Shown here: positions 12,301-27,300 of the stretch, one piece after another | How the letters are laid out: the number at the start of each line of letters is the position of its first letter | How positions within the stretch are numbered: the first letter of the stretch is position 1 | Source: Onchocerca volvulus | Lineage: Eukaryota; Nematoda; Chromadorea; Rhabditida; Onchocercidae | Assembly: GCA_000499405.2 (NCBI GenBank) | Contig: HG738140.1 | Location: 1,631,024-1,695,023, forward strand | Direction of reading: 5' to 3' | Length of the DNA: 64,000 bases | The notes under the pieces: generated by a model | Seen by the model: only the letters and a program-made list of their open reading frames with translations | Database searches by the model: none | What the model was told of the DNA's origin: nothing | Made by a program: the position numbers and the translations under genes

Positions 12301-15300
12301 CAACCTAAGTTTTACCTAAGCATTTATCAAAGCTAATTAATTATTCTTAGTGTGTGTTTTGTTTTTTTTTTTTTTTTTTTAGAGAGTAAAATAAAATATT
12401 TTTCATTTTCAATTGCCCTCAATGATCATTATTTGTCAAAGGTAAAAAAAAAAAAGAAAAATTTATATTTTAAGTTCATAAGAAATTTTTATGAATGAAT
12501 GATTATAAATTTATAATTCGTTTTTTTTTTTTTGCCTAAAATTTCGAATTTTTTCGCCGAATAAAATTAAATGGCAACAGATCTTTTCAGCGAAAAAAAT
12601 TTTTGTTAATTCAAAATTATATTGTTTAAAATAATTTAAAAGAAAAGAAAAACTTAAAAAATCAAATAAAATCATGCAAAATAATAGTAATATCAGAAAA
12701 AAAAGTTTTTATTAGGAAAAGAACAGCAAAACTAGCTGATCGCATTGAAAAATAACATTCATGCATTCAAAACAAAAGAAACCAATTCGCATTTTATGAT
12801 TTTATTGAGCGAATTTTAAAAACTTGCCAGAATTATTTTATCGATTTTCCAAAAATTAAATATTTTTGGAAAATTAGATATTAAATATTTTCAAAAAAAT
12901 TTGCAATAATATAAAATGACAAGAATATCCTTGACATCAAGCATTTGAACGATATCAAATATCATCATCAATTTCATGTGAAATAAAAAATTTGAAATAA
13001 TTAACAATATAAAATATAACTTTAAATGGTGAAAAAATTTATTACAAATTATAATGAATTATGATAATCAATATATCACAACATTAATAAATTCAAATAA
13101 AATGAACATTAACATTTGAAATTTTACGATTTGATATATTTTGTGAGAATATTTGTTATAAAATATTAGTTTTAAATTTAGTTTATTAGTATTTCGATAA
13201 TTAATTAAATCATTCAGTGTTCAAAAAACAAATAATTTTTAGGTTAACATTCAAAATAATTCTTAGTTCCACAAAAAAAAAATCCGCTAATTAGCAATCT
13301 TTATACTCTAATATATGATTAATTAATTCTGGCACAAGTTAAACTAATTAAGTAAAGCAATACGCAGATGAAATTTGAACAAACAATTATATTTAAATAA
13401 TTCATAAAATTTATTAAAAATAACATAAATCTTTCAAGTGATTATCATACCGATCACACTTTGAGCCTATTTTAAAATTATTTTAAATGCTAATTAATTT
13501 GATAGGATTAATTAATAAAATTAAGCAATTAATTTATATTCAAAGTAAATTGAATAACCTGTTTTGCAATCAAAATTTTTCTATTATTAATGTTAAAATT
13601 GAAATCATTACTTGATATATTTAATAGAGAACTTACTAATTGACGTAATTACGTAAAAATAATATATTAAAACTTAAATTTTAATCTTACTCTTTCAAAA
13701 AGAAAAAAATTTCTTTTTTAACTTTGTTTTTCTGAAAAAAAAAAAAAAAAGAAAACGAATGGGAAAATTTGACAAAAATTTAAAATTAAAATCTGTCATT
13801 GAATTTCAAAATTTTGTATTTTTTTTTATAAAAGCGAAGTCACAAACATCAGAAAATTGTAATTATATGATGACAAAATTTAAATTTATTTTAAAATAAA
13901 GTTGATGATAGTTAATTTGAAACATTTGCTTCCTTAAAATATTAGCAATTGATATGTGATATCAATTTCGATATCAATTCTCTTTAAACAATCAGAAATA
14001 TGGCTCAAATCATATCAAAATTGTAAAAGATTAATTTTGGACAAGGCAATATTAGCAAAAATGTAAAATTTCTTAATAGTATATTATTAGCAAGAAAATT
14101 ATTTTAATGAATTATGTACTTTTAGGCTTTTAAGCATTTCAAGGGCCTAAATAAATTTAAGACTTTCAAGCATTGTATGACTCTATTTGATAAATTTAAG
14201 ACTTTCAAGCATTTTACGGCCCTATTTGATAAACTTTAAACTTTTAAGCGGCCTCATTTGTTTACGTAAAAACATTTTCATTGCCAAGTGTGTTTTTATT
14301 AGTTTTTTTATGCATTAATTTTTTAAAATTACAATCATAAGTAAGAATTGTTTTGCCAAGATAAATTGATTGTGCTATTTTAATTGAAAAAAGAAAAAAT
14401 ATGACCTATGATTTGATCTAAAACAGATGATCTAAAAAATGATCTATAAAATGTTAGCCATAATCTATAATTAATGTTTCATTGTTTTTTTCTTCTTTAT
14501 GCTAATGCTCAGTTCTTCAGCCAATTTGGTATTTGAAAAAGTGAATTAAAAAAAAAGTTTGTATTTATAAATTAACAATTGATAAATTAAAAAAGAAAAA
14601 AAACGAAAAACTTTCCAACATCAAATGGATAGCATTTTTGAAATGGAAGAGAAAGAAAAAAAAAAAAAAAAGTAGCGAAAGGTTTTTTTCGTTGACAAAC
14701 TTCTTTCAATCAATTTAAATTAAATCTCCATGATAGACTACTTTTTTTTCTTTTTATTTTCAGACTATTTCATAAAACATGCATGAATGAAAATTTTTAA
14801 ATTAAAATAAAATTATTAACCAAATTTCGTGCTAAAATTCATATCCAATAGAGCATAAAATTCAAATTTCACAGCTATATTAATATAAGCAATAAAAATT
14901 TATGCTGACAATTAATTCAAAATGCTTAAAATTTTTATAATTTCAAAATTTTTATTTTTCATTTTATCTGAAATTTTTTTGCTAAGTAAATATGACAAAA
15001 AGTTAGAAAATAATAAATTAAATTTTGGCAATTTTCTTACTTTCTGTATTTATCATTTTTATCTCTTAACAATTCTTTCTAACTATTTCGAGAGTTACCA
15101 CTGATGTAAATTAATGATAAAATAGAAAATCAATAAAAGTAAGAAATTGCCAAAATTTTTTTTTGTTATATTTTCAATAAATCGATTAATGAAAAGCATT
15201 CAAAGGAAATCGAAAAAAAAAAAGAAAGAATGAAATCAGTGGGTTAAAATTTTTTGACATACGAAATAAATAAATGAAAAAATGATTAAATTTCGAGAAA

Positions 15301-18300
15301 GGAAATTGAAACGATGAATGGATTAGGTTAAGCAGATTGACAAATTAAAACAGGCTTAGCAAAAATAAAGTTGAAGAAAAGTAAATTGAATTTGACAGCA
15401 AATGATCTGAAATCGCAGTCTATTTGCTATGAAGTTTTTCAAAAAAAGAAAAAAAAAAAAAAAGAAGAAAAAACGGAAAATGAAAATTATCCAGTAGGAA
15501 AATAAATTTTTTTTTCAATTCTAATTACTAACCAGTAAGTTAAGTTTTTTTTTCCTTTTTTTTTTTGTTTTTTTTTTTGTTTTTTCTAGTGCTAAGCGCC
15601 AAAAAGATGAAGAAGTCGTAAATTTTGCGTCTAAAATTTGATAAAAATATGAAGTCAGCGAAAACGGCGAAATATTTTATTTGATTGATGTTAAAGTGAT
15701 CAATTCTTGACATTGCTTATTTTTAGCAAAAATTCAATTATTACGATTTTCGTCAAATATAGGCGAGAAAACCAAAAAAAAAAAAAAGTTTATTTATCTG
15801 CGCTACTAGCATATCTAGTAAATAATAAACGAACAAGAATACTAAATGGGAAAGACCAATGGGAATAAATTGATTTCTGCTCTATTTCATTCCATTAGTG
15901 ACTAATATATTCAAATAAATTATTTAAACTTTTTTAATTAGAAAAAAAAGAAAAATCAGAATAACGAAAATTTGATTTTTTTTTTTTTTTTTAAAAGAAT
16001 TTTGACTCCTGACATTAAAAAAAATATTTCTTAGAAAACTTACATGTGGTCTTAATTTTTTTTTTCAGAATTGATCATACTTGGGATAAAAAATTAAAAA
16101 AAAATTTTGAATCCGAAACTACATATTTCAATTTTTTTGAATAAAAGTAAAGAAACAATAGTTTTCAACTAATGTCAATCTTATTTCTTCAATCACAAAT
16201 TTCTAAACAGATTATCGAGAGTGATTAATCTGAAGTAGAAATTTAAAAAAAAAAAATTAGAAAGATATTTGAAATTAAAAAAGATTCAGAAAATATGATT
16301 AATGCTTGATAAAAGTCAAATTAAATATATAATTATGCAAAATTTTACGAGTCAAAAGGTAATTAAGCGCTAATTTATGTTGGACAATAATTAAGCGCTA
16401 ATTTATGCCAATTTATTAATTTAAATTTACTGAAATGACGTCATAAAATTTTTTAAATATCTACTCAAGAATTATCAATACAATTCGTTTAGTTAGAGTT
16501 TAAGAAACAATATATTAATTTAATTTGAAGCAATGCCTAGTTTGACTAATATTTGACCTGTTTTATTAAAAAAAAAAAAAAAAAATAGTTCTTTGACCTC
16601 TACAAACTATCTGAATATAATTGAATTTCAGTTAAATTTGTCATAAATCATTTTTCTAATCTTGCTAATATGTGATTCATTCAAAAAATTTGATTGCTAA
16701 AATCTGTAAAATATACAATTATCAATTACTGATTCCACTATCACAACTTATCGGCCTATGATCTGATCATCATAACCTGTTGATCTATCATTTGATCATT
16801 TGCTGACCTATCCCAATTGTTTTATTTTTAATCACTTATCGCTTAATTAATCAGCTAATCATTGAATCACTTAAATCTCATGAAATTCTTATCTTGTGAT
16901 AAAATAATTCACAAAATATGCTTTCTCGAATAATTTCTGAAAATTTTTTGAACGAAAAATCATTCATCATTTCTAAGATATCAAAAAAAAAAAAAAAAAA
17001 ACAGAAAAATTTGATAAATACATTCATATATATGTGATTTGGAATAGAGTAAACTAATAAAATTTTTCGCAAATTTTTTTCCTAAAAATGTTTTTTTAAA
17101 CGAGAGAAAAAAATTTCTCATATGAAAGCATACTTAACGATCAACTTATAAAATGTGCATAACAAAATATCGATGAAAGCAAAAATTTTCATCATTTGAT
17201 GTTCAATTTTTTTTTTTTCATTTCCGTTCATTCTTTTTTTTTTTTTCGTTTTCAATTTTCGAATATTTTCCGACAATTTCCTGGATAAGCATTAATCGGA
17301 TGAATGCATCATTTGAGGGGAAAAAAAAAAGGAAAAATAATTGACATAGAAGGATGTTAGTAAAGAACTAACTTAGTTGTTTGTTAATCAAGCATGAAAA
17401 AGAAAAAAACTTGGCCATTTCTTGGCTTCATTGAGCATTCCAGAAAAGAAAAAAATAAAGTATTATTTTTAATATTAAAATGAAAAGAAAATGTGTTAGA
17501 AAATAATAATCACAAACAACTTTTTTCTCTATTTTTATATAATTTTATTCCATTTTAATTCAATTTATAGTAATTTAATTTATAATAATGTTACAATTGT
17601 TTCGCCAAATTTTCGTTAGATTAATTAAGCAAAAGTACGAAATTCTGAAAAGCATTATTCTTAATGTTTAAATAAAAAAAGAAATGATAATAATCACAAA
17701 CAACTTTTTCTCGATTTAATTAATTTTTTTATTCAAACTTGAAATTTCAATTATGCCAAAGTTATTTTTCAAAATTTTCATGGAATAATTGAGCAAAAGT
17801 AAGAAATTTTGAATGTTTGTATAGAGAATAATTGGAAATAATGAACATTTTTTTTTTAAAGATCTATTTCTAAAATAATCAAGCATTTTTAAGGAATTGA
17901 AATAGAGGAAATCAAAAAAGTGCTCTCTTAAAAATTTCCTTTCTAAGCAAAATTTTTGAAGATAAATTTAATGAAATTAAGTTTTCTCTTTGACGAGGCA
18001 AAGATCAGAAAACAGCTAGTAATTGCTAATTAAAATATTTTTACGTATCTTTAATTTAAACCTCACTTGTTTGGTTTGCAATTGCATTGAAATAAATGAC
18101 AAATAAAAAAGAAAATCATAATAAAAGAAATAAAATCGTACTGCTCAGTATCCGAATGAGTGATAAGCGATGATAAAGAGGATGATCGATGACTACCAGT
18201 TTTCCCAAAACTGCTAGAGAGATCTAAAAAAATGATAAAATCAACAGATGATTCAAATTAATCATTTTAGTCGAAGAAACTACCCTTATGCTTTCAGATT

Positions 18301-21300
18301 ATATAATAATTCATATATATATATAAAATATATTTTCCATTAAATGTATATTATATATCAGACAATTTCCATACTGTGCATATAAATGATACATACAGTA
18401 TTCTCCGCATAATAATCAAAATACATACAGTATTAGGCGAATTAGAATTACAGTATTCCTACAGTACTCTCTGAATGAATTAAATACAGTATTTGCTGTA
18501 CTTTTAACATCAATTACTTATGACTGGTAATGTTAGTAATACAATACAATTTGAATTTAATGCAAATTTTATTGAATTTGAAATAAGTTTTTATTTTCAA
18601 ATTTAAGGTATTACATTTGTATTAAAATATATTATACGCATGGTAAATATAATATTAATTTATAAGTATTTAAATTATATGTATATACTGTTTACAAGTG
18701 GATTTCTCATTACCAAATGCATATACATTAGTCGAAAATGTAATTTTCAAATTACCTTAATTAATGAGTAATTTAAAAACATTTTTTCCATGTTGAAGTG
18801 ACTGTTATTTGATTTAATTCAACTTTCAATATTAAAAAGCCATACACTAAATTAAATAAATAACAAAAAATTATGAATGATAAATATGCAAATAAATGAT
18901 TATAACTGATACACGAAAAAAAAAGATTGAAGATCATTTGCTTAACACTAAGGTTAACCTTGTTAGTTTAACAGTTAATATTATCAATCCTATCTATATT
19001 AATCAGAATCGAGATTTTGAAGTAATATTAAAAATAATTGCAATTAATAATGATTTATAATCAAGCAAAAAACTGTAAAATTATGAATGCTGCTAAATTA
19101 TTTTCCAAAAAAAAAAAAAGTTAATTATTTCTTAATAATGAGCAATGTAAAATCCGGAATTCAATATTTATGCATAATTACAGCTTCTGCGAAAAATTTC
19201 GCTAATTATAGTTCCATACCACCTGCTTCAGTCAATTTTGCAATCGAGTGATTGCAAAGAATTTTTAATTGTTTATAAAAATAAAAGTCTAAATATATAA
19301 TTTGTCTCAAAACACATTTTTCCAGACATTGATAGAGTAATACTATTTCCGTCTGCTTTTTAAAAAAGCTAGACTTTTAATAAATGAGAATGGAAATTTC
19401 ACTTTTTTACTACTTGAAAAAAAAAGTTGAAATGATCTAAAATGGTCCGAAATATTAAAATTCAATAATATTAGGGAATGTATGAAATTATTTTAATAAC
19501 TCTAATAATTTATAGAAGTAATGAAGAAACTTGAAATATTTTCAGTAAATTACATTGAATTTTATATTTTTCTTTATATCTTTATTTTAAAATTTCAAAA
19601 TTGTTTTCACAAACAATTCGTTTGCTTTTTTTAGAAAAAAAAAAAAGGAACGACTAATTAATTTACTTACCACATTTCGGTGGCAGATAATGATCGAGCA
19701 TCAGTGATGATAGATTATCATCATCTTCATCATTATCCAGATAAAATGAAGCAAATGAATCAAGTTCAGGATAATGGCCTTTTCCTATGTCACATTGTGA
19801 AATAGTTTCTGCTGATAATGCTGATAAGCTTTTTTCATCCACTTCTTCATCATCTTGTTTCATACTAAAATTAAAACGACTTCGAAAAGAAAAAATGCGA
19901 TAGTTTACGGAAATATTGAAAGTAGAATAATCGTAATATTTACAAAAAAAAAAATGTTACAATAGTACTGATAATGATGATAATTACATTAATGATAATT
20001 ACAGAACTACAATTTTTGAAATATTTTTGAAACTACATCTGAAAGTTTATATTGAAGAATAAATTTAAAAAAAAAAATTAATTTCCAAAATAGAGATCCG
20101 AAAATTATTTTTCATGTAAATAATGTTATAAATTGTTAACCAAATTATATTAAAAATTATATGTTATTTATATTCAAATGCAGTAAATATAAGTAATAAA
20201 TAAGAAAAAAAATTGTTATATACCAAAAATATATCAAAATTTATGAATTGTAATAATAATATTATATTGTAAATTGAAATTTATTAAATATTTCATTGAA
20301 TTAAAAAATTTCCTATGATATAATGAGTATTATAGATTAAAGACAAACATAACATTATTACATAATTAATAAGATAATTATTATAAATATAAGATAGACA
20401 AAAACAGACAATGTGCTTTCTTTTTTCATACTTTTTGAATTTTTTTTTTTTTTGATTGATTTCAAAGCGCTCACGTTTCCGTAGAAATACGTGATAATGA
20501 AGAATTTCTTCCAAATTTTGATGAAACATGTGCCAATTGTCCAGTAGTAACATATCCGTTACGTAATTTCAAATGTCGCAATTTTTTCATAAGTCGCAAA
20601 TGCTGCTGTCGCTTTTGTTGTTGTTGCGAAAAAAATTTTGAAGATAATTCATCATTAGCACTGTCTTCTTGACCTGAGACTTATTAATATTATTTTTTTT
20701 CCCAAATGATAGCAACTATCTTATTATATTTTATCAAAAATTCTAAAAGCAAACAAAATATTAATTTAATGAGACCTTCAAGTAAACTGAAATTTCGATT
20801 TAATTTTGCGGCATATCTGAATTCCTCTTTTTCAATGATACAGTCTGTTGCGTCACAGCTACTACTTTGCAACGATTTTGTCGAAGTGTGATCATTTACA
20901 TTTTCTTTGGATTGTTCCTGAAATTTCATATTATATGGAAAATTCTAGAAAAGTTAAAAATTGAACTTAAATGTAGAGATATCCTTCCAAAAACAAATAT
21001 AAATAATAAAATTATACAAATTCATGTTTATTTCCATAAAAACTATTTTCATATTCTCACATAAGAAGTTTGCGATAAAAAGTTTAAAGTAAAAGATGCG
21101 AAGCGATTTAATGTAAGTTCGTAAGTAAATATACCTTCAACTAGAATTTTCATACAAAAATTCAGCAACTCCAGAAAGAAATAAAAAATAACAAGATAGC
21201 TCATATCATATCTCATGAAAATAAGCAAATCATTGACAGAAATCAAATTAAAGACTGATTAATTATAGACCTTATCAGTAATAAGTGATTTCTCGGTGAT

Positions 21301-24300
21301 AGGCATGAAAACTTCACGATCTTCAATATCTTCTTCACTATCTATTTCATCTATCGAAATAAATTCTTGACGATTTGATGTCGTTCGGCGACAAATTTCT
21401 CGACAAATTAATAGATTTAATCCAAGTTGAGGACATGATACTGTAACAATGTAAAATTAAATGACTTATTTTATGCAAGCAAATGCTTGAAAAGAAAATT
21501 TTTAGAAATTTCTAACGAACAATTTGGAATATTTCGAATTGTCAAAAAACTTTCAACAGAGAAAGTTCGATTTTTTAATGATATATTAGTTAATATTTAA
21601 CTTAGACACAACGTTTTTGACGATAACTCAAATTGCTTCAACTATTATAAAGTAATCTATTTGCATATTAAGTGTGAAATAAGTTTCAACATACAAACTT
21701 TATTATTCGCAAGTAATTGATAATGATTAGCTCCTTAAATTAATATGAAAATAACTAAAATTATAAAAAATAGAAAAGCAATGCTGTTTTAAATGAGCTT
21801 GTTTTTTTTTTTTTAATCTCAAAAATTTCGCTGAATTTTTGATAAATTTCAATCGAAAAAAATTTTTGAAATGAAACTTACGGCTTCTTATTAAATTTGG
21901 GTACTTTTGTCGACCTATACCCCTCATTCTTGTTCCGGAATGAATTTCCGATGATCGTTCAATTACAGCTACAGTTTCTTGCTGTTTACTACAACGTCTG
22001 TCTAAATATTAAAAGATTCTTGTTTACTTCGAAAGCGAATATATATATTACATTACTTAATTAATTTTAAAAAATATATAGTATAATATTTCAGTAACAA
22101 TACGATGTATCCTACAGTATTCACATATACGGTATACCACACAGTATTCACATATACAGTATATCCCACAGTATTCTCATAACATACAAGAATGTTTCTG
22201 TTGTCCGTTAGTTACCGTTTTTACTTTATTCTTCTATCATTTCTGATTGCTATCGATTTTTGATAATAATGATCTATAACAAGAAGTTACTATCTTTTTG
22301 GTCAAAATATTTTCAATGGGTAATATGACAAGACATTGTTATGCTAAATCCTTCTTGTTAAAAAGTTAACCGAAAGCAATCTGCTAGAAAATCAGCTTAT
22401 CCTAAAAAGTCTTGTTAAAATGATAAAGATTGATAATCTTGTGTGTTATTCTTTTCAAAACGAACAATTCTTATCATCGTGTTGTTCCATATCGAGAACA
22501 GTTTGTCCCTGACTTTCATGACCACTATCATTTGTTGATGGTGATTTACCATGTCGAACTTCTATGATTCAACATATTGATATACATATATGATAATTTT
22601 GGCGGAAATTACACTAATTGATAAAGATTAATAAATTATATTAAGAATTTGTGACTTAAGAACTTTTATTAAGATACTAATTTTTGGCTAATTAATTTCA
22701 AATAAAGTACTGAAATTTCATGAGTACACTTCTTTTTAAAACATTTTCCAAAATGAACCTTTTGCGCTCAGATCAATGGAACTATAAACAGGTTGATCAT
22801 TTTCATTATTTTGACAACATTTTGCATAGCCGTTACTCGAAATTTGTTTATCACCAATTTGACTTCTTTTCGATGAATACTTTCCAAAAAATGCAAATGT
22901 CCTTCAAAAAAGCATGAATGAGAAAATATTACAGATTGCAAAGTGTTAAAAAAAGAAATTTTGATAAATGCTTCGAAAAAATTCAAAAAAATTTAACATA
23001 ATTGAACTTTGAACAATATTTGAAAACAAATTCATACTTATTCTTCAGCCTAACGATGGAAGATCTTCTCCTTGAGTCTTTTGTTTCTAACGATGAAAAT
23101 GGTGACGAATTGCTTGAATGATGAGTTTTTGTTGCTATTTCACTGCCTAAAATTTTTGTCATAAAATTTAGAAATTTGTCAATTCTATAGTAATTTACAT
23201 TTTCAGAATTTCAAGTTAAAAATTTTATGGCCTAAAATTATCGTACAGTATTCAAGAAATACTACTGTAAATACCATTATCATTGTTTCATTATATTATC
23301 AGCTGCTTATGAACTATCAGATCATACTGGAGAAGTACTGGTATTTCGATATTTGATGATGAATATGAAAAATTAAATAAATTAATCAAATCAATAAAGA
23401 AAATGAAAGAAACCTTGATCCGATTGCTGACTACGACATTCAACTCCGCTATCAGCCAACAATCTATTTTGATGTCGCAGCGTTTGCAACAGTGACATGC
23501 GTCGTCGTCGTCGATATGGATATGGATTAGAAGAAATAACCAATGTTGGATCCAGATCATTGTATGTTTCGACTATAAGAGAAGCAATTTTCTTTTTTTT
23601 TTTTTTCCAAAATAAAATTAAAATTTATCGAATTTTTTAATTCTTGGAAAGTTCAAACTATCAAACTTTCTAATCCAACCATTCAATTCAAAAATGAGTT
23701 TTTTTTTAAAATTACTAATTTGCATTTATCGAAATTCATCCAAATTTACAAATATGATGAAAAATTTATGCAAATGCGAAAGTTCGTAAAGATTACCGCT
23801 TGAACTATCATGTCCAACAGAACTTAACCTTTGCCTGATAGGTACATGTTGAATTACTGGTGCGCAGAATGGTTCTGAAATTAAAAATATGAAATTAAAA
23901 AAAAAAAAAGTGTTTCGGAAAAAGAACTACAAAATTTTGAATTATTGTCATGTTTTTCTTATTTTTTAATATCAGTATTTGAAACGTTAAATGATTTGAT
24001 ATATATTTGAGACTCTGAAAACTTTTAAGAACTATTAGTCATGTAATGGATGGATAGGGAATTTTACATGTGAAAGAAAATACGTCTGAAACACGTCTTT
24101 ATAAGTATTACATGTTTTAACCGCAACAGTTTTTATGAATTTCAGTTTAACTATTACAGTAACCTAAACTAAGTCTTACCGATAAGTGAATTGCGTGTTC
24201 TTTGAGAAGCGTAACTTTTTTGTCTCATCGAAATAGGCATTAAACTATGCCGTCGTGGACGTGTAGTTTTGTTGTTCTTATCAACCATAAGCCGATACAG

Positions 24301-27300
24301 TATGTAGCCATTTATCATATTCGTCATGATTCTTTAACCTACCGTTTCACTTACTACAGTATCATTTAACTATTACGATAGCAAAATTTTCACCTGTGAT
24401 AAACTCTCGAAAAACATCGATATGTTAAAAAATAGATTCGTCCTGTTTTTCTTATTTTTCAATATCAATATTTGAAAAGTTAAACATCTATTCGAGATCC
24501 GGAAATTTTTAGAGCAGTTAGCCTTCGAATCGATAAATGAAATTTTTACGTGAGACGTGAGATGTGAGGTGAGATTTTAGCATGAGATTCTTGAAAAAAA
24601 AAAAAAACGATTTTATTTACAGAATTAATCTAATCAGAGTCATTCCATCCAATTCTATTCAATAAATAAATTTTAAAACTTTCTCTTAATTTTTTTCGAG
24701 TATAACAATAATTAAAATCTAAACTTAAAGATATCTCAGAGTTTTCAAATTATATCGAATTTACTGCTCTTTTTGTGGCGTAAAAATGAATTCTTAGAAA
24801 TTCTATTCTAAAAATACCATAGTTCTTCTGCATCATCAAGATTTACATTTTTCGCAAAATTGAATTAATAGAATCCAAGAATCTTAATGATTGTACTTTT
24901 CAGGATTCCAGTTTTCAACATTCAAAAAAAAATTTACATTATTCATGTTAGAAAGTTCAAAAATTTGACTTGAAGAATGGTGTTCATTATGAGGGAAAAA
25001 TTTCCTAATTAATTCAATGATAAAAAAAATTTAAATTTAAGAATATCAAATGGAATTTTCAGTGAATAGAATACTAATTTAATAAATGATTTACATTTGA
25101 AGATTTTTTCTATAATTTCTTTTCAATGGTATGCTTAAAAAACTAAAATTTGTTTGGATAAAATGAAATATTGTAAAAAATTAAAAGAATTATTAGTTGT
25201 ACTCAGAATACTTGGAATCCATTTGATGTTACGAATGACGTAAAAATACATTTATTTATGAATAAAACTTATTAAATATATTCTAAAATACCTCAGGAAC
25301 GAGAGATTTTTGCTCATTCAAAATAGGTGACAATAGAAAAAAAAAAAAGAGTTTTATTATTTAAAAAACTTTTTACGTACCATTTGAAATTTTGTTGTAG
25401 TGAAATTTTTAAATTTCCTCAAATTTCAATCAAATTGATAAATTTGAATTTATTAGAGAAATTTACTATCATTATATGCTCCATTAAGAATTTGTTATCG
25501 TTGATTTTAGCCATTTCGAATTTACATCGAATTTACATATTGGGAAAAACTCTTTGTAATGTTTAGGTTAATATATGAAGCTTATTGTTAGTATGAAATA
25601 TTTTAAAACCGACTCATGAAAATAATTGAATTTAAGAAAAACTGAATTTTAAATATAGTAAAAACATAAAATACAAAAACCAATGATATTGTTCTAAGAA
25701 AGTTTCGAATTTTTAAAATTATCTGGCATTCGCAATTTTTTATCTACATTTGTTAATTATAATGGCGGATAATAGTTGTAATTAACAAATGTAATTAAAA
25801 GTTGGCAATTATTTTAGATAATTAGGCTAAGTAAGTATAAACAACTTATCAATTTTCTTTCTTTCATATATTAGTATCATGAATTTTTGTTATTAATTTA
25901 ACTTATAAATTTTATCTTATTTGCTTACTTATAAATAATAATTTAACAATATTACTAATTAATTTTAAACTTACTAATTTTGTTGCTAATTTTTTCATTT
26001 TGAATATTTGTTATTAATTACAAGTTCAATAGATAATAAAACTAAGGCCAAGATATTTGAGATAATTTAAGTTACATAATGTTTTTCCTACTTATGCTAA
26101 AAAAAAAAAAACTTATACTGTGAATATAACTACTTGAAAATAACTAAATATATTGAATGAACTTTATATCTTCATGATATGATCTTTCAAATCTCCAACC
26201 TGTTCTTCCAAGTTGGATTTGTTGTTATTGTTAGTAAGAGAACAAAGAACAAAATTAAAAAATATCATAATCAGTCTTCAAAAAAAATGAGTAAAACTTA
26301 AAGTAATGCAATTATACAAAAAATAAACAATAAACAAAGTGAAGAAATTTCGTCAGTTTTTTTTTTTTTTTTTTTTTTTTTTAGATGAAGAAAAAAGATT
26401 TGAAATGCTCGAAATTATATAAGTAAAGATGGAAATATGGTAGAAAATATATTTATCAAGATAGATGCTAAATTGTTAGAACTTTTGAAAGAACGAAAAA
26501 GGTCAACAAAAGTAGATGTGAAATTAGGTTAACACACAAATATAAATTTGATTCCACAATTTGCTGGTAGCTATAAATCGAATAATTATATGAACGATAA
26601 GAAAACGAAAATTAAAGAATAAAATAAATTCCGAATGGAATATTCTAGATCGATTAAAAACGAAAAACAAACGATATTATTTTATGGCTAATATTTCTAA
26701 TCAATATTTATTGATTTTATTCAGATTTAAATATATGCAATTTGTGCAAGTTTCGAAATTTTCGAGGAAATATTTCTGATAGAAGGGTGGAAATTTCTAA
26801 AATGATTAATTAATAATTTTAAAAGTTAATACTCTCATTTGATTCAACACATGACGAAGTTCTCAAAATTGCGTACAATTGTAGTAATTATTGGAACAAT
26901 TCATCATTAATTGTCATAGATTGTTACATCTGACGAAGGGATTTCAAATGAGCTAACTTCGTGAATATTTCTAATCAAAATTTATTAATTTCTTCAGATT
27001 TCAGCTATTTGAAGTTCAATAAATCGAAGAGGGGGCGGATTTTTTGAGTATTAATCAATTTCATGAATATTTATTAGAATGAATTCATTGAATTTTACGG
27101 ATCTTTCAGGAAATACCGTAATATTACGAAAATTCTGAAATGGAATTACTATGTAAAAAATATCACTATATAGTAAATGATTATAATATTTTTCAGTTGA
27201 GAAAAGGAATGAAATTCGATGAAATTTTACAAATTGAAATGAGTGAATCAATTGAAATTTGTATAAATTGAATCAGATGTGAAGAACAAAGATTAAGACA

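Noticed and set aside
22720..22917. Plus frame over 65 codons
   Set aside because: It lies antisense to C2 exon 5, which has a clear phase-matched reading on the other strand.
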